In this document: positions 1-11,734 of the stretch, in pieces
Layout of the letters: every line of letters begins with the position of its first letter
How positions within the stretch are numbered: position 1 is the stretch's first letter
Assembly: GCA_019633425.1 (NCBI GenBank)
Contig: WSUB01000039.1
Span: 124,001-188,000, forward strand
Source of the DNA: Tulasnella sp. 424
Taxonomy: Eukaryota > Basidiomycota > Agaricomycetes > Cantharellales > Tulasnellaceae
Direction of reading: 5' to 3'
Length of the DNA: 64,000 nt
Position numbers and translations under genes: made by a program
The notes under the pieces: generated by a model
Databases searched by the model: none
Seen by the model: only the letters and a program-made list of their open reading frames with translations
Told to the model about the DNA's origin: nothing

Positions 1-2492
1 GCTATTGGACGTCATTAAAATCTATGCTGGCCGAATCTCGGAGTTTGTCAAGGCCATTTCGGAAGGCCATCCCCAGGATTACTTTGCAGTCTCGGACGAT
101 CTGCGGGCAAAGATAGCCCGCGAGGCAGTTCAAGAATTCGAAACGTACGTTCACTTCATCCCTTACAATGCCATTCAGAGACTAAATCTTTCTACCTGAT
201 AGAAACATTTCCCAGACGAAAGCTAAGATAGATGCACGCGTTGGGACGGGGAAAGTAAAGAAACTACTGGCAGCGACCGTCATTCAGGAAGAGATTACAG
301 AATGTCGCCTAATGATCGCCACTGCCCATGAACGGCTGAACGTAGGCCTTGCCAGCTACTTCAGACTGTTCAGATGCTCACGCATGTCACAGGATAGAAT
401 TCTCAATATCCTCGCCATTAGCGCTGCCGGGGCTCTGGTGCCATCCAGACCGTCGGTGCCAGAAGAGACTGAGTACGATATTCTGGGGGCGGTATGGACC
501 ATCTGGTGGGAGGTTTTATGCTGCTTGCTGATTATTCCGATTTGATCTAGCGGCCCCTTCGTGGGCAAGACGTAGAGATTCTGGAAGATGTCGACATGGC
601 TACGGTTGTACAAGGTAGCTTTTGGACAAACCTGGTCCGTGTCGAAGTTCAGAATAAAGTGAGGATTGCAAAGATATACGACCCAAGTGATAGTGGCAAG
701 GAAAAGTTTGAGAAGGATCTTGAATTTTTTGCGAAATGCCGGTCAGTGGCGAGTAACTTGTACAAAGTTGATCTTCCTAACGCTCAATTTGTCATGAAAG
801 GTTGCCCAAAGTAGTTCGAATCTGTGGGTATAGCTCTCGCTCGCAGCTTCCGTTCGTCGTCTTCACTGCTGGTAAGAAAGTTCTCCTTATGTCTATAGGC
901 AGGGCTTGGCTTAATTTCCATCTAAGCCCCGGTTCTACCTATCATGGAGCGCTGGTCTCAGATTTCGCGCAGCTTTAGCGATTTGGATTTGGACAAACCG
1001 TTGGAGGATGATTATATAAATTTGGTACGTCCATCCTGCCCGTTGGCGGTTATACCCATTCAGTCTTACGCCCCGAATCGCCAGCGTGGCCAAATGGAGG
1101 TAAAGTCCAACAGTTCGAATCCGGGGTTTACCAGCAGAACAAAATTCCTCAACAAGACCTACGTAGCTGGCTACACGATACCTTTTCAAAGTCGTTGATA
1201 GGCGGAACGTGGATCACCTGTTACAAATCTATGAGGCCCTTAGCGTAAGATCGAGACTCGAAGGTTGCCCTATGTTGAGACACGCAATTGACTACATGTT
1301 AATAGGATGCAGCTTTGGATCCCAACGGAAAACTGATGGTGGCTCCGTTGACAGAGAATTCTACCCGGATAATCCGCACCTGGGTCTGTCGAAAATGTTT
1401 TCAACCCTGACAGATGAAATTCGCTGATGTATCGGTTAACAGCCCAGCGTCCGAGGTGAACGGACAGGTTAGAATATCGCTCACTCTTGTTTTATGACAT
1501 TCGCGGAGATTGATGGCTTGCTAGACCTGGAAATTCAACCTACTCGACAGATCATACACCTCAGCAGACCATTTCATGATCTGGATCAGGTGATTCAGAC
1601 TTGGCATATCGACAAAGAATCTATCGCTTGTTTCTATCAGCGGTGGCCAGATCAAGTTTTTTTGGGACCTTTGCATCGTCAGATCGTGAGGATAGACTTG
1701 CGATTTCCGCCGGGCTCCGGAGTCCTTGCAAACGTTCCGACCCCCGGAGACTTAGTAACAGTCGATATGTCCGGGTATTCAAAAGCCGTTGTGAATGTGA
1801 AAGAGTTCACCGGGCCCATACGATTTTATCCTCCGGGACAGCGAACCTCTCAGATGCACGTCTACCGGTGAGCCTCGACTTTCGCCATGTTGTGCAGCCG
1901 CTGACCGCATGGAAGATGCGAAATTGATGGATATTACGAGGGGAACCGCAGGTCAAGAATGTTACCCCGGATTAGCTGGTTTTCCGATGTCGATAGCAAC
2001 TCTATCGAGCTTGACGCGCTTCGGCGGTTCTGGGTCCGCAAGCGAACAGAAGCGTCGAGAGACCGTTCAGTATTCTCGCATTACTTGGTATTGGGTACGT
2101 CGACATTTGCCTGGCCCGATTTGATTGGCACTCAGCATTTTCATAGTTACTGCGGTTCAGTATATTGTCGAGCCAGAAGAGTCCGCGATCGTCTCCCCGT
2201 CTCATCCCTCCGGCCCATCACCGAACCTTTACGTATACTTCTCCCCTCAAAATGAGTATATCTCTGCGCACTGGTCATTCCATCCTGAACCGCCGACTGA
2301 AGCCGAAGCGGCCGAGGAAGCGAGCTTATTGAGCACCTTTTCGTGTCCTAAGTTTTTGAGGTATGTGTGGTGGATCTTGCACTTGGAATCCGCTAACAAC
2401 GTAACAACGTTGCAACGTTTCAATTCAGCGAGCCAAAATCTTGGGTGACGGAGTACCTGCACTTTGAAAGGGTTGGGAGAGGTTCAAGTTAG
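1..2492 (+). CDS. Kinase-like agaricomycete protein, 5'-truncated, many exons
   Basis: The gene enters from the left edge. Readable exons join in frame: for example the exon ending at 513 (..TIWWE) joins 551 (RPLRGQDVEIL..) and, after a short intron starting near 730, ..EFFAKC continues as RLPKVVRICGYSSR. This resembles the N-lobe-like part (..VRIAKIYD..KFEKDLEFF..) of multi-exon kinase-like proteins common in mushroom genomes. Later exons include 1494-1871, about 1959-2098, 2153-2360 and 2429-2492. The last junction (intron 2361-2428) gives the stop at 2490-2492. The HWSFHPEP..EAEEAS segment near the C-terminus recalls the conserved tail of those proteins. No catalytic HRD or DFG motif was seen, so activity is doubtful. 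Exact exon borders in 800-1960 are uncertain, and the family call rests on recalled patterns. Confidence 0.45.
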
Positions 2493-2899
2493 ACTTGATT
2501 CGTCCATGTACAGACTGTATTGGAATTTGTTCCAATCCGGTCGTGGCACAAGACGTTGGCCAGCTATGATCCGCATTATTGGTTGTATGGGCGGAAACGT
2601 ATCGAGCGATGCCGGTTTCAAAAACGACAACGTACTTAGGGATATAATGAATCTCGAGAATACTCGTTACCAAGTGAATTGCCCTTATTTAAAGCGAGCC
2701 ACCGCACAAGCCGCGGTTCGGCAACTGAGTGCGCCAGCAGCGACCTTTGGGGGAAAACATGAGTTTATCGACGTGACTGGCTGACTAAGCGCGGGACGCC
2801 GCGTCTTGAATAATTCAACTTTCGACCACCTAAACGACCTCGGCAGCGTCGTCGTCATCAAAGCCTAACGTCCACCCGGGAGTTCAACCACCTTTCACT

Positions 2900-4763
2900 A
2901 TGAAGCGAGCAATACGATTAGCAGCCAGTCGCTCTCGTGCGGTGTCCTCCAAGCCGGGGCCGTCATTACAGAGGAGGACCTTTATCAATCCCACTGCTTC
3001 CAAGGAGGTTGGTAAAGCATTGCACGCCTTTCCTCCCCCTCCACCGTCCAGTTCCTTTTGGGAATCTCACCTTGTACGTAGTCGGTGCTCACTCTTGCTT
3101 TTTCTCTTTGGATGGGATAGGTCTTACCGGTTGAAATTACGACGCTGCCTAATAATATTCGAGTTGCGACCGAGCCGACACCTGGCCATTTCTCCTCCGT
3201 GGGGGTTTACATCGATGCTGGGTCGCGATATGAGAGTTCAAACTTGAGTGGATGTAGCCATATCATGGACCGTATGGCTTTCAAGGTAGGAATCCCTGAC
3301 TTTTCCTTTGATGGACTTGCTGACCTCACACCTTACGCAGACCACCACCAACCGAAGCGGCGAAGAAATGTCCTCCGCCGTAGACTCATTAGGCGGTCAA
3401 ATCCTCTGCTCTTCATCCCGTGAAACGATCATGTACCAGTCCTCCCACTTCCACTCCGCCACCCCGACCGCTGTCTCCCTTCTCGCCGACACCGTCCAAA
3501 ACGCCGCCTTCTTACCCGAGGAGCTCGAAACGGTCCGAGACGGTGCTGCCTACGAAATTCGCGAAATCAACGCCAAACCTGAATTGGTGATGCCGGAACT
3601 GTTGCACCAACTGGCGTATCAGAACAACACGTTGGGCAATCCGTTGTTGTGCCCCGAGGAGAGGTTGGATGTGATTAATGGGGACCTTTTGAGGGAGTAC
3701 GTGAAGACGTGGTACAGGCCAGAGAGGATTGTTATTGCTGGAGCTGGGATGGAGCATCAGGAGTTGGTGGATTTGGCATACAAGCACTTTGGGGATATGA
3801 AGGCGACAGCTTCGGCACCATCACCCCTTCTTCAGCCGTCGCCGTCGACGAACGGTGCCTCGTCGTCTCGAACAAACCCTCCAACTCACCTATTACCTCC
3901 CTCTTCACCCGCTTCACCATCATTATACAAGACTATCACAACTGCCGCTACTTCGCTCTTCCACCCTTCGCCGATGCAGACCACTGCCGAACCAACGTGG
4001 CAAGAACTTGCAGCTGCGAAGGCGCGGTATACGGGTGGTCACCAGTTCATCTACAGACCAGACTTGGACATGACGCATGTCTACCTCGGTTTCGATGGTT
4101 TGTCAATCCATGATGAGGATATCTATGCGTTAGCAACTATTCAGATTTTATTGGGTGGTGGTGGAAGCTTTTCGGCAGGTGCGTTTGGAGGGTTCCGCAG
4201 TGTTTGCCATAAGCTATCGGACTGACACGCGGTTTGATTTTGGGGGATGATTTTTAGGTGGACCGGGCAAGGGCATGTATTCCCGATTATACACGCACGT
4301 CCTCAACTTGCACTCCTCAATCGACCACTGCAGCGCATTCCACCACATCTACAACGACACGTCGCTCTTTGGCCTGCAGCTCGTTTCGCATGCTCATCAC
4401 CCAGTATCGTCCATCCTTCCTTTACTCGCCCACCAACTCTCCTTACTCCTTTACCACCCCATCCCGCGAACGGAGCTTTCTCGAGCCAAGAACCAGCTCA
4501 TGTCGAGCTTAGTCATGGCTTTGGAGAGCCGCTCGGTGGAAGTGGAGGATCTAGGACGACAGGTGTTGGTTCACGGCCGAAAAGTCAGCGTTCAGGAGAT
4601 GTGCGAGAAGATCGCCCGCGTGGACGCTGCGGACATCAAGCGAGTCGCTGGCAGGATCTTTGGTGGCGGGATGAGTGGCCCGCCTAGCGTCCTCGTCATG
4701 GGGAAGAAGGACGTTGGTGAGTGGGCGGGAGTTTGGCGAAAATATGGCCTCGGTGGGCTGTGA
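2900..4763 (+). CDS. MAS2: Mitochondrial processing peptidase alpha subunit
   Basis: Four exons, 2900-3073, 3121-3285, 3341-4178 and 4258-4763, join in frame to about 560 residues, the normal size for MPP alpha. The N-terminus is rich in Arg and Ser without acidic residues, as in a matrix presequence. The M16 core follows: [12 protein letters not shown], then HIMDRMAFK where the catalytic beta subunit has the HxxEH zinc site. The missing Glu and His are what is expected of alpha. The alpha-specific glycine-rich loop ([17 protein letters not shown]) is split by the last intron; in the family it holds the presequence substrate. A Ser/Pro-rich insertion (about 3805-3990) sits between the two M16 halves and is probably a disordered linker. 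The protein acts in the matrix with the beta subunit to cut import presequences. Confidence 0.95.
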
Positions 4764-5237
4764 GTCGATCGCTAGACCGCTTGGATACTCTGCCGGTGTT
4801 CTCGCTAGACACTGGACACTGCGCGCACTTTCTTCTTTACTGCGTCATGTCTTTATTCTACACGTCTATCTTACAATGGACCTGCAATATTTAGCATGTT
4901 GGGCTGAGAAATGGCGAGGTTGAGGTGTTTTCACAGGAAGGCGCAGCGCGGGAACCATGTGCATCATGGTTGATTTGAACGGGGACTTGGCTTCTTCCGC
5001 GATCACACCCTAATGGCAGAACTCCCTCATCACCTTCGATGAATTCCAAAAGGTGCATCAAGCCTCCGTTCTTACTGCGAGTCACAAACTGCGGTGTTCG
5101 TCTTGCTATTTATCGCGCACGGGTTGTAACCACCGGATGTTTTTAGCTCTGACTTGCAGGGGAACCTGCAGCGCCCGCAGTCCCTTGGCGAAGGGTGTCG
5201 GCTTCGACCCGACCCCATTTTCACTTGGCATTTGAGA
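4764..5237. other. Intergenic spacer
   Basis: Between the MPP alpha stop and the promoter of the next gene. No coding exon, RNA or repeat was recognised. Short ORFs here (for example 4891-5085 minus) have no family features. Confidence 0.5.
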
Positions 5238-5246
5238 CTATATATG
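5238..5246 (+). promoter_or_regulatory. TATA-like box
   Basis: The string CTATATATG lies about 60 bp upstream of the ATG at 5307, followed by a CT/CA-rich leader. Assigned from sequence and spacing only. Confidence 0.4.
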
Positions 5247-5306
5247 CTAGTCATGACATGCTGGGCATCTTCACTCAACCAAGCCAAACCAAAAATCACT
5301 CCAACA

Positions 5307-6394
5307 ATGTCTTCCGAGAAACTCGCTCCTCCCGCCTACACTCACACGACTTCCTTCTCTACCAAGACGACCATCCCTCCAGCTGCTTATCACCTGATTC
5401 GCGATGGCTGCAAGAACGTCCGCGTCTTCGTCATTCCATCGGACAGCGAACAGCTTGAAGCTTTGAGAGCTCCACCTCCTGCCACGCCCGATCCAGCTGT
5501 CGCCAAGGACCCTACGGACTTTGACTCGGACGATGAGGGGAAGAGTCAGACTGCTACCATGGTCGAGCAGAGCTCCTCTTCGGATGGTCAGGCTCCGGAT
5601 TATTACCTCTTCAGGAATGGTGTTGGGGATTGCACTTTGTACGAAGGTGGTGGGCCCCAGAAGAAGAAAAAGAGCAGCAGCACGGTTAACGTTTCTGAAC
5701 CTCGCAAGTTGATGGAGTTTAAAGGAGAGGGTGGGTGATATCCATATCTCCTCCCCATACTGTGCAACTGATACTTACTGCCTCTGTGACAGGTATCTTC
5801 GGAACCGAGTCCTCCTTCAACGAAACCGGTGGAACCGGTCGCCGAGCTCGCATGTACAAGGCGAAGGACGTCCCTGCTGAAGAGCGAGATGCATGGTATA
5901 ACATGTAAGTAACGCCTTCTGGTAGTTCGTGGCTTGGTCTGACTCGCGTCGCCGGTCAACAGTAGCCGAACTCTGGAGGACTTCAACGGTGTGAGGTACA
6001 AGTGGGATACCTCTGGCGCCCTCTCCGGCCATTTATCGGTGAGAGATGCTTTCTTCGCTCATTTTCTAATAGAACTCCCATCTTACTGATCGCATTCCAC
6101 TATATTAGCTTATCCGTATGTCTGACGGGGCGGTAGTCGCTTATTTCCGTCGCAGATTCTTCTCCTGGAAGGAGGTGGTAAGTCTCCCCTCCCTCGTCTG
6201 CTTTGCCGCATCAAGCTCGCTGGGCTAATCTACTGTTCCTCCGTATTTAGGGCTTCCTTGATGTGATTGAACCGATGAGCCCCGAATTCTTCTACCTCGT
6301 CCTCAGCTCGTTCTACGCCAAGTACACCGTTGACAAACGTCGACGCAGGGCCATTTACGCGAGCATGGCCGCTGGAGCGTCTGGTGGTCCTTAA
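5307..6394 (+). CDS. Small agaricomycete protein, possibly DUF6593-like (paralog 1)
   Basis: Five exons, 5307-5730, 5793-5904, 5963-6038, 6109-6177 and 6251-6394, splice cleanly to about 274 residues. The N-terminal half is Pro/Ser-rich and low complexity. The C-terminal half has features shared with the next gene: GGTGRRARMYK, then (S)RTLEDFNGVRYKWDT, then LIRMSDGAVVAYFRR, then a hydrophobic stretch (FFYLVLSSFYAKY) and a basic tail. The pattern of an aromatic strand followed by SDG..VA.F.R resembles LURP-one/DUF6593-type beta proteins of mushrooms. This is a recalled likeness. No enzyme motif or signal peptide is visible. Intron positions match those of the 7199 gene exactly, so the two are old duplicates. 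Confidence 0.75.
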
Positions 6395-7137
6395 AACCGT
6401 TGACTCCGCCATCGAAAAGGCTTCCTTGTCTCTTTTTCTTCCCGCCTAGGGTTCATATATATGCATTTCATGTATCATGTAGTGTACTTTCTACATCTTA
6501 ATGGCCCAAGAATCGTTTCTCGCACGCCACCCGTAGCCCCGAGGTGGCCGTTTGCGCTTGGCGCCACTTCGGCACGGTTCGGCATTGCAAATCTTGCCAA
6601 GACGACCCCACTTTCAAGTTGCCATTCCAGTGGTTTATATGAAATGACGAAATCGACGACCAAAGTGTGCAAGTGACCTCGGAGGCTATCGAGGCCCATC
6701 CCTTAAATGAAATTCAAGTCACTGTTGCCTTACGAGGTTCCTGCGTACTTGCTCGTTGGATCGGGCGCGGGTTCCAATGTTGAATCATCGCCACAACACG
6801 GTATAAGTCTTGCTGAATTAATTAGTCTCCCCCCCCCCCTTCGGATCCCCGACGCGAACGACTTGGCTCAATAGCCCGAAGACTGTCTGCAGCCCGATGC
6901 CTGCAATCCCCTCAGTAAGAGAATGTGCTGCTGTGACCCAAGAGATGCCGCATGCAGGGCAAAACCTACTCTTTGTATCGACAAGTGGGGTTCGATGACG
7001 TAGATCCACTCAGCCTCGCTCCTCCGAGCCCACTTGCAAGCTTCAGCCCCACCCGACTCTGTCGGCATACAGTTGCCGTGGGCATATTCAGAAACTCCAC
7101 GCACAGATCTGCATCAAAATAGCTCAGCACCTTCGCC
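6395..7137. other. Intergenic spacer with poly-C run
   Basis: About 740 bp between the two paralogs. It holds a run of ten C near 6830 and no recognisable gene. Its 3' end carries the upstream region of the 7199 gene. Confidence 0.5.
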
Positions 7138-7145
7138 TTTAAATA
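7138..7145 (+). promoter_or_regulatory. TATA-like box
   Basis: TTTAAATA lies 54 bp upstream of the ATG at 7199, similar in spacing to the box of the paralog at 5307. Confidence 0.4.
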
Positions 7146-7198
7146 TCCACCAGGGTCGAAACCGAATGGCGTCTTTCCTTTCCCCCCAAATCACAACC

Positions 7199-8318
7199 AT
7201 GTCTGCCACAAATCAATCTTTCCCACAAGATACCAAACCACCCCCTTATACTGTACCTGAGACTACCACTTCCGCGTCCTTCGATCCCGACCAGAAGTAT
7301 TCGCCCGTCCAAGTCGCAGCTTCCGGACTCGCTCAGATCCAACCATGCGTCTACCGAATGGAGCGGGACAACCTCTTGGGCAACAGTCGATTCGTGCTTC
7401 AAGCTGGAGTTCCTGAGGGAGTCGCTGGACCTAGTTCGAGCAATATGACTGCCCCTTCTGAAGCTATGGATCCAAACGCCAAGTCGCCCATCGTCGACGA
7501 ACCATCGACAGGATTCGTTCAGCCTCCGCCAGCGTTCTTCGTCAAGAGGCAAGGGTTCCGACCATACTCGTTGTACGCGGGACGCGAACCTCCCAAGGAT
7601 CATCCTGACGAAGGAAAGTTGATGGATGTTTCGGATGAAGGTGAGCTCGTCACATCCAGGGTGCTTAGTTATACTAACAGGAGCTCCTTCGTGGTGGGTT
7701 CATAGGATGGTTCAAGACCGATTCATTCTATACAGAAGCTGGAGGGCTGGCTCGCACCGCGAGGATGTACAAGCTGAAAGAAGATGAGAAGGATCGAGAT
7801 TCGTGGTACTCGAGGTACTTGTCGTCAACCCTTTGGCTTGCAGATCGGGTTCATTGAAAGTAATGGGTCGATTATCACAGCAACAGGACGCTAGAAGATT
7901 TTGAGGGAAACAAGTTCAAGTTCGACACGACGGTTCTGATGAATAACTTGACGGTACGTCCCAACCTTGGGTCTGCGACTGTTTGAACTACCCCTCCGGA
8001 TCCCTAACTTACCGTTCCCGGTACGGACAGATCATTCGCCTGTCGGACGGTGCTACAGTTGCCACGTTCAAACGCCCCATGGCAGGGGTTACTCATCAGG
8101 TACTACTACTCCTCGTTTCTCCTCCTGTGGCTCAAGACAGCGCTTGACACTGAGACATCGTCATGAAATTTCAGGGAACGCTAGAAATCCAGCAACCTAT
8201 CACTCTGGAATTTTTGCACCTACTTCTTGCTGCATGCTACATCAAGTATCTGACGGATCAGAGGAGACGAGCCTGGAGGCACTCAGCCGGAGGAGGCGGC
8301 GGGGGCGGAGGCGGCTGA
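7199..8318 (+). CDS. Small agaricomycete protein, possibly DUF6593-like (paralog 2)
   Basis: Exons 7199-7640, 7706-7814, 7887-7953, 8031-8099 and 8175-8318 join in frame. The start at 7199 (MSATNQSF..) is preferred over the in-frame ATG at 7165 because it aligns with MSSEKLAP of the 5307 gene and both are followed by a PPxYT motif. Shared landmarks are LARTARMYK, SRTLEDFEGNKFKFDTT, IIRLSDGATVATFKR, then a hydrophobic segment (LEFLHLLLAACYIKYL), RRRAW and a poly-Gly tail. Function is unknown. A 5'-truncated broken copy of this gene lies at 10551-11523. Divergence from paralog 1 is high outside the C-terminal domain. Confidence 0.75.
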
Positions 8319-8538
8319 TAGGAATATATATACGCTCCGTTTCGGCTGAACCTGTAAGGATTCTTTACTTAGTTTGAACAAGTCCATTGTTTTTAATACT
8401 ACCAAAACTTGGCTGAGGGATAGATTTGCAATACAGCGAGTAACCCAAATATTTTCTCAGATTGACATATTCGTCGCTCATTCGATGGGCTCATAAACAA
8501 ATTTCTGCTCGATCCGGTGAGAGGGGGGGGAAGATATT

Positions 8539-9772
8539 TTAGGCCTGCATGACATTTATGAAGAATTCAAATCGGCTTACAATAGTACTCTCTCGTGTCT
8601 CAAGTAACCCCTTAGCCCAGATTGAATAAAATATGAGCTGATTGCCGGACGACATTTCCACGCACAATGGCTCTCGGCCTGATCCGGGCCAGGAGATATT
8701 CAAGCTTGTACTCCGTGAAATCTTGGTCGGCAAATCGATTCTCACCTCGCCATGCCTGTGTTAGCTCGCCAGTATCGTCGAGATCCCAAGCCACGTGCGA
8801 CCATTGGTTTGGGGAAGTTACTTCCAATGCATCCAACTTCATGGGAATCCCCGCTGCATCGCATGGTCTAAGGAGTCCGAATCTACAGTCGTATAACGCG
8901 TGCTTATGCGTCGGATTCCCTTCCCTTAAATATAGAGTAAAAATTAACTCACTGGTTCCTATTATCGGGGTCAAAGGTAGCGGCAGACCACCGAACACAA
9001 AGCCGAGACCACCCATCCACATTCTGCTCAAGTCAATAGCACAGGGTTAGCGACAAGGCGCCCGGTCTCATTTATAATCTTACCAAAACCCGCAACTCTG
9101 TACCGCCAGTGTTCACTATATAAGCTTTCACGTGAAGCGCATTGTCGGAGCTACTTGTCAAATGGCTCCGGAATGGTCCCAGAGCAGTTGACATCCATCC
9201 TTTCACCGTTCCGTCTTTGTCTTCCACTCGAATCCTAGCCTTGTTGCACCCGAAAATCGTGATTTGGCTGCCAGGCAGGAAAATGGGAGCTGGTCCAGCA
9301 GCACCAGTGGCGACTCCAGCGGCGGGTGCAGTCGCCGCAGCGGGCGTCGGAATCGTGCCTGGCGGTCTGTAACAAGCAGCCGAGTCAGATATCCTCGAGA
9401 ACAATCGAGCGAGCTGAGACATCGTATCATCACAGTTGCGTGTTAAGCCCGACATCATTCTCATCATCCGGTGGTGGGTACTGATCCAGCAGAGCCACTT
9501 GCAACGCTGACCAATCCATTTTCACCGAGTTGTTCTGTCGGGCGTACCATCGCAAGGCCTTTCCCGATAAGCGAGTAGCGGCGTAACTGGCCATCCATTT
9601 ATCGTCTTCCGTCTTGTCTTTCTCGAAAGCGTAGGTATAGACGGCTCGGACGAATTCTTCGCAATCGGAGCCTGACCCACCACGGAAGACGGGTACGCCT
9701 GCGAAGGATTTCTTCACACGTCAACACCCATTTTCTGCATTACAGTTCCTCCGAGATACCTGGATCAGCCAT
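8539..9772 (-). CDS. Gag-like domain protein, copy 1
   Basis: Six exons on the minus strand: 9772-9760, 9698-9434, 9366-9084, 9023-8953, 8882-8746 and 8678-8539. They sum to 909 nt and encode 302 residues with no internal stop. After MADPG comes VPVFRGGSGSDCEEFVRAVY and ATRLSGKALRWYA, a pattern of the retrotransposon Gag (capsid) domain found in stand-alone mushroom proteins. An Ala/Pro linker follows, then a beta-rich C-terminal half with KARIRVED, GWMSTALG, NVDGWSRLCVRWS and a conserved PCDAAG. No zinc knuckle, protease or reverse transcriptase is adjacent, so this looks like a host gene derived from Gag rather than a mobile element. The exon layout is identical in copies 2 and 3. Confidence 0.8.
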
Positions 9773-9921
9773 AGTAAAGCTAGGTTGTGAGAATGAGTAT
9801 ATTGGTGACCGTTTGGTGTTTCTTGAATAGTGAAGGCGGTTGAAAGGAACCTGCGAGGGGGAGGGAGATCCGAGCTTATTTAGTGCCAAGAGAACCCGAT
9901 AATGAACACCACGTCGATAGC

Positions 9922-10221
9922 GTTGCCGCGAAGCGAAGCGAAGGAGATCGAAGAGTCGAAGTGGATCGAAGCGAAGTGACGAAGTCCTCCGCCGCACTCC
10001 GGCTCTTGTGAGAAATGAATTGGGGAAGCGTTCCAGAACATTATGTAATTTCGAGCAATTAAGGGCCACTCCATCCCAAGCGTGATGAAACCGTCTCCCA
10101 AGGAGATCGAAGTACTTCGGAACCTCCTTCGACACCACTTGGATGGGTCGAAGTTGTCGAAGTTGACTGTTTGTCGAAGGAGATCGAAACCTCCTTCGAC
10201 AACTTGGAACTTCGCGGCAAC
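9922..10221. mobile_element. MITE or foldback-like insertion
   Basis: This ~300-bp stretch is absent at the matching place in duplication unit 2 (about 13080-13100). Its ends are a 12-bp inverted repeat: GTTGCCGCGAAG at 9922-9933 and its complement CTTCGCGGCAAC at 10210-10221. The inside is full of TCGAAG/CTTCGA motifs in both orientations, which could fold into a hairpin. No target-site duplication was certain. It lies upstream of Gag-like copy 1 and may affect its promoter. Confidence 0.5.
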
Positions 10222-10550
10222 ACTACCCCACGACGGGCCCTCGGTCACACGGATTTTTAAACTTCGTTACCATCGTCAAAGGTTCTAAGCTCGTATGCTA
10301 GGCAAGATAAGGACAGTATGGGAATCTCTCCGACTCATTTGTAATATAGCTCCAGACATAATCATAGAGGGAACTTTGATGCTTCTGACGCTGACAACAA
10401 GAGGTTACAACGAACTGAGAAGCGCTTCTGTCACCACGTCCGCAGGTTAATTAAACGCTCGCTCCAGAGGCTTGTAGAGTAGTTTCTTTAGGTTCGGGTG
10501 AAAGAGAAGAAGTAAGAGAGTCAGCCATCAAGTGCTGTGGCACTCGATTC

Positions 10551-11523
10551 ACAGCTTCCGGACTCGCTCAGATCCAAACATGCATCCACCGAATGGAGGG
10601 TCGCAGTCTTTGGGGCAATAGTCGATTCGTTCCTCAAGCTGGAGCTCCTGAGGGAGTAGCTGGACCTCGCCGTGGACCTAGATGCTAAGTCGCCCATGTT
10701 GGACGAACGTTCAACGGGATTCGTTCAACCTCCACCAGCGCTCTTCGTCAAGAGAGAAGGGTTCAAACCATACTTGTTGTGCGAGGGACGTGAACTTCGA
10801 AGGATCATCCTGATGAGAGAAAACTGATCGATATTTCAGATTAAGGTAGACTCGCGACTCGCCACCTTCAGAGTGCCTAATTGTACTAACAGGAGCTCCT
10901 TTGTGGTGGTTCGTAGGATGGTTCAAGACTGATTCACTCTATACGGAAGCTGGAGGGCTGGCTCGCACTGCGAGGATGTACAAGCTGAAAGCGGATGAGG
11001 ATAGTCGAGATTCGTGGTACTCTAGGTACTTGTCGTCAACCTTTGGCTTGCAGATCGGGTTCATCGACGTTAATGAGTCTATTCTTACAAAAGAAGGACG
11101 CTAGAGGATTTTGAGAGAAACAAGTACAGGTTCGACACGACGGTTCTGATGAATAACTTGACGGTACATCCCAACGACGGTTTACAACTACTTGATCTAC
11201 CTTCCCTAACTTACCCTCTTCGGCACGACAGATCATTCGCCTGTCAGACAACGCTACAGCTACCACGTTCAAAGGCCCTATGGTAGGGGTTACTCATCAG
11301 GTGAGACGATTCCTCACTTCCCTTCCTGTGGCTCAAGACAGCGTTTGACACTGAGACATCGTCATGTAATTTCGGAGAACGCTCGAGATCCAGCAACCTA
11401 TCACTCTGGAATTCTTAACCTACTTCTCGCTGCATGCTACATCAAGTATCTGACGGATCAGAGGAGACGAGCCTGAAGGCACTCTGCCGGAGGAGGTGGC
11501 GGAGGAAGCGGAGATGGCTGATG
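10551..11523 (+). pseudogene. Broken copy of the 7199 gene
   Basis: The sequence follows the 7199 gene from within exon 1 (CAGCTTCCGGACTCGC..) to its 3' end. It lacks the first ~39 codons and the start. It has an internal deletion of roughly 30 bp where the 7199 gene encodes SSSNMTAPSEAMDPNA, a stop before the first intron (GATGAAG has become GATTAAG) and a 1-nt deletion in the last exon. Exons 2 to 4 still read well (GWFKTDSLYTEAGGLARTAR). The 5' loss is explained by the tandem duplication joint at about 10549. Confidence 0.85.
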
Positions 11524-11734
11524 GGAATATCCGCTCCGTTTCGGCTGAACTTGTTAGGATTCTTTACTCAGTTTGAACAAGTCCATTGTTTTCATACTGC
11601 CGAAACCTGTCACTGAGGGATAAATTTGCAATACAGCGAGTAACCCGAAGACTTTCTCAGATTGGCATTCCTCGCTCATTCAATAGGCTCGTAAACAAGT
11701 TTCTGCTCGATGCGGCGAGAGGGGGAAGATCTCT

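Noticed and set aside
1085..1135. tRNA-like T loop (GTTCGAATCC)
   Set aside because: The flanking bases do not form a T stem and no D arm, anticodon arm or acceptor stem could be drawn.
6823..6845. Poly-C run as a functional element
   Set aside because: A simple homopolymer with no conserved context; absent from the paralog's upstream region.
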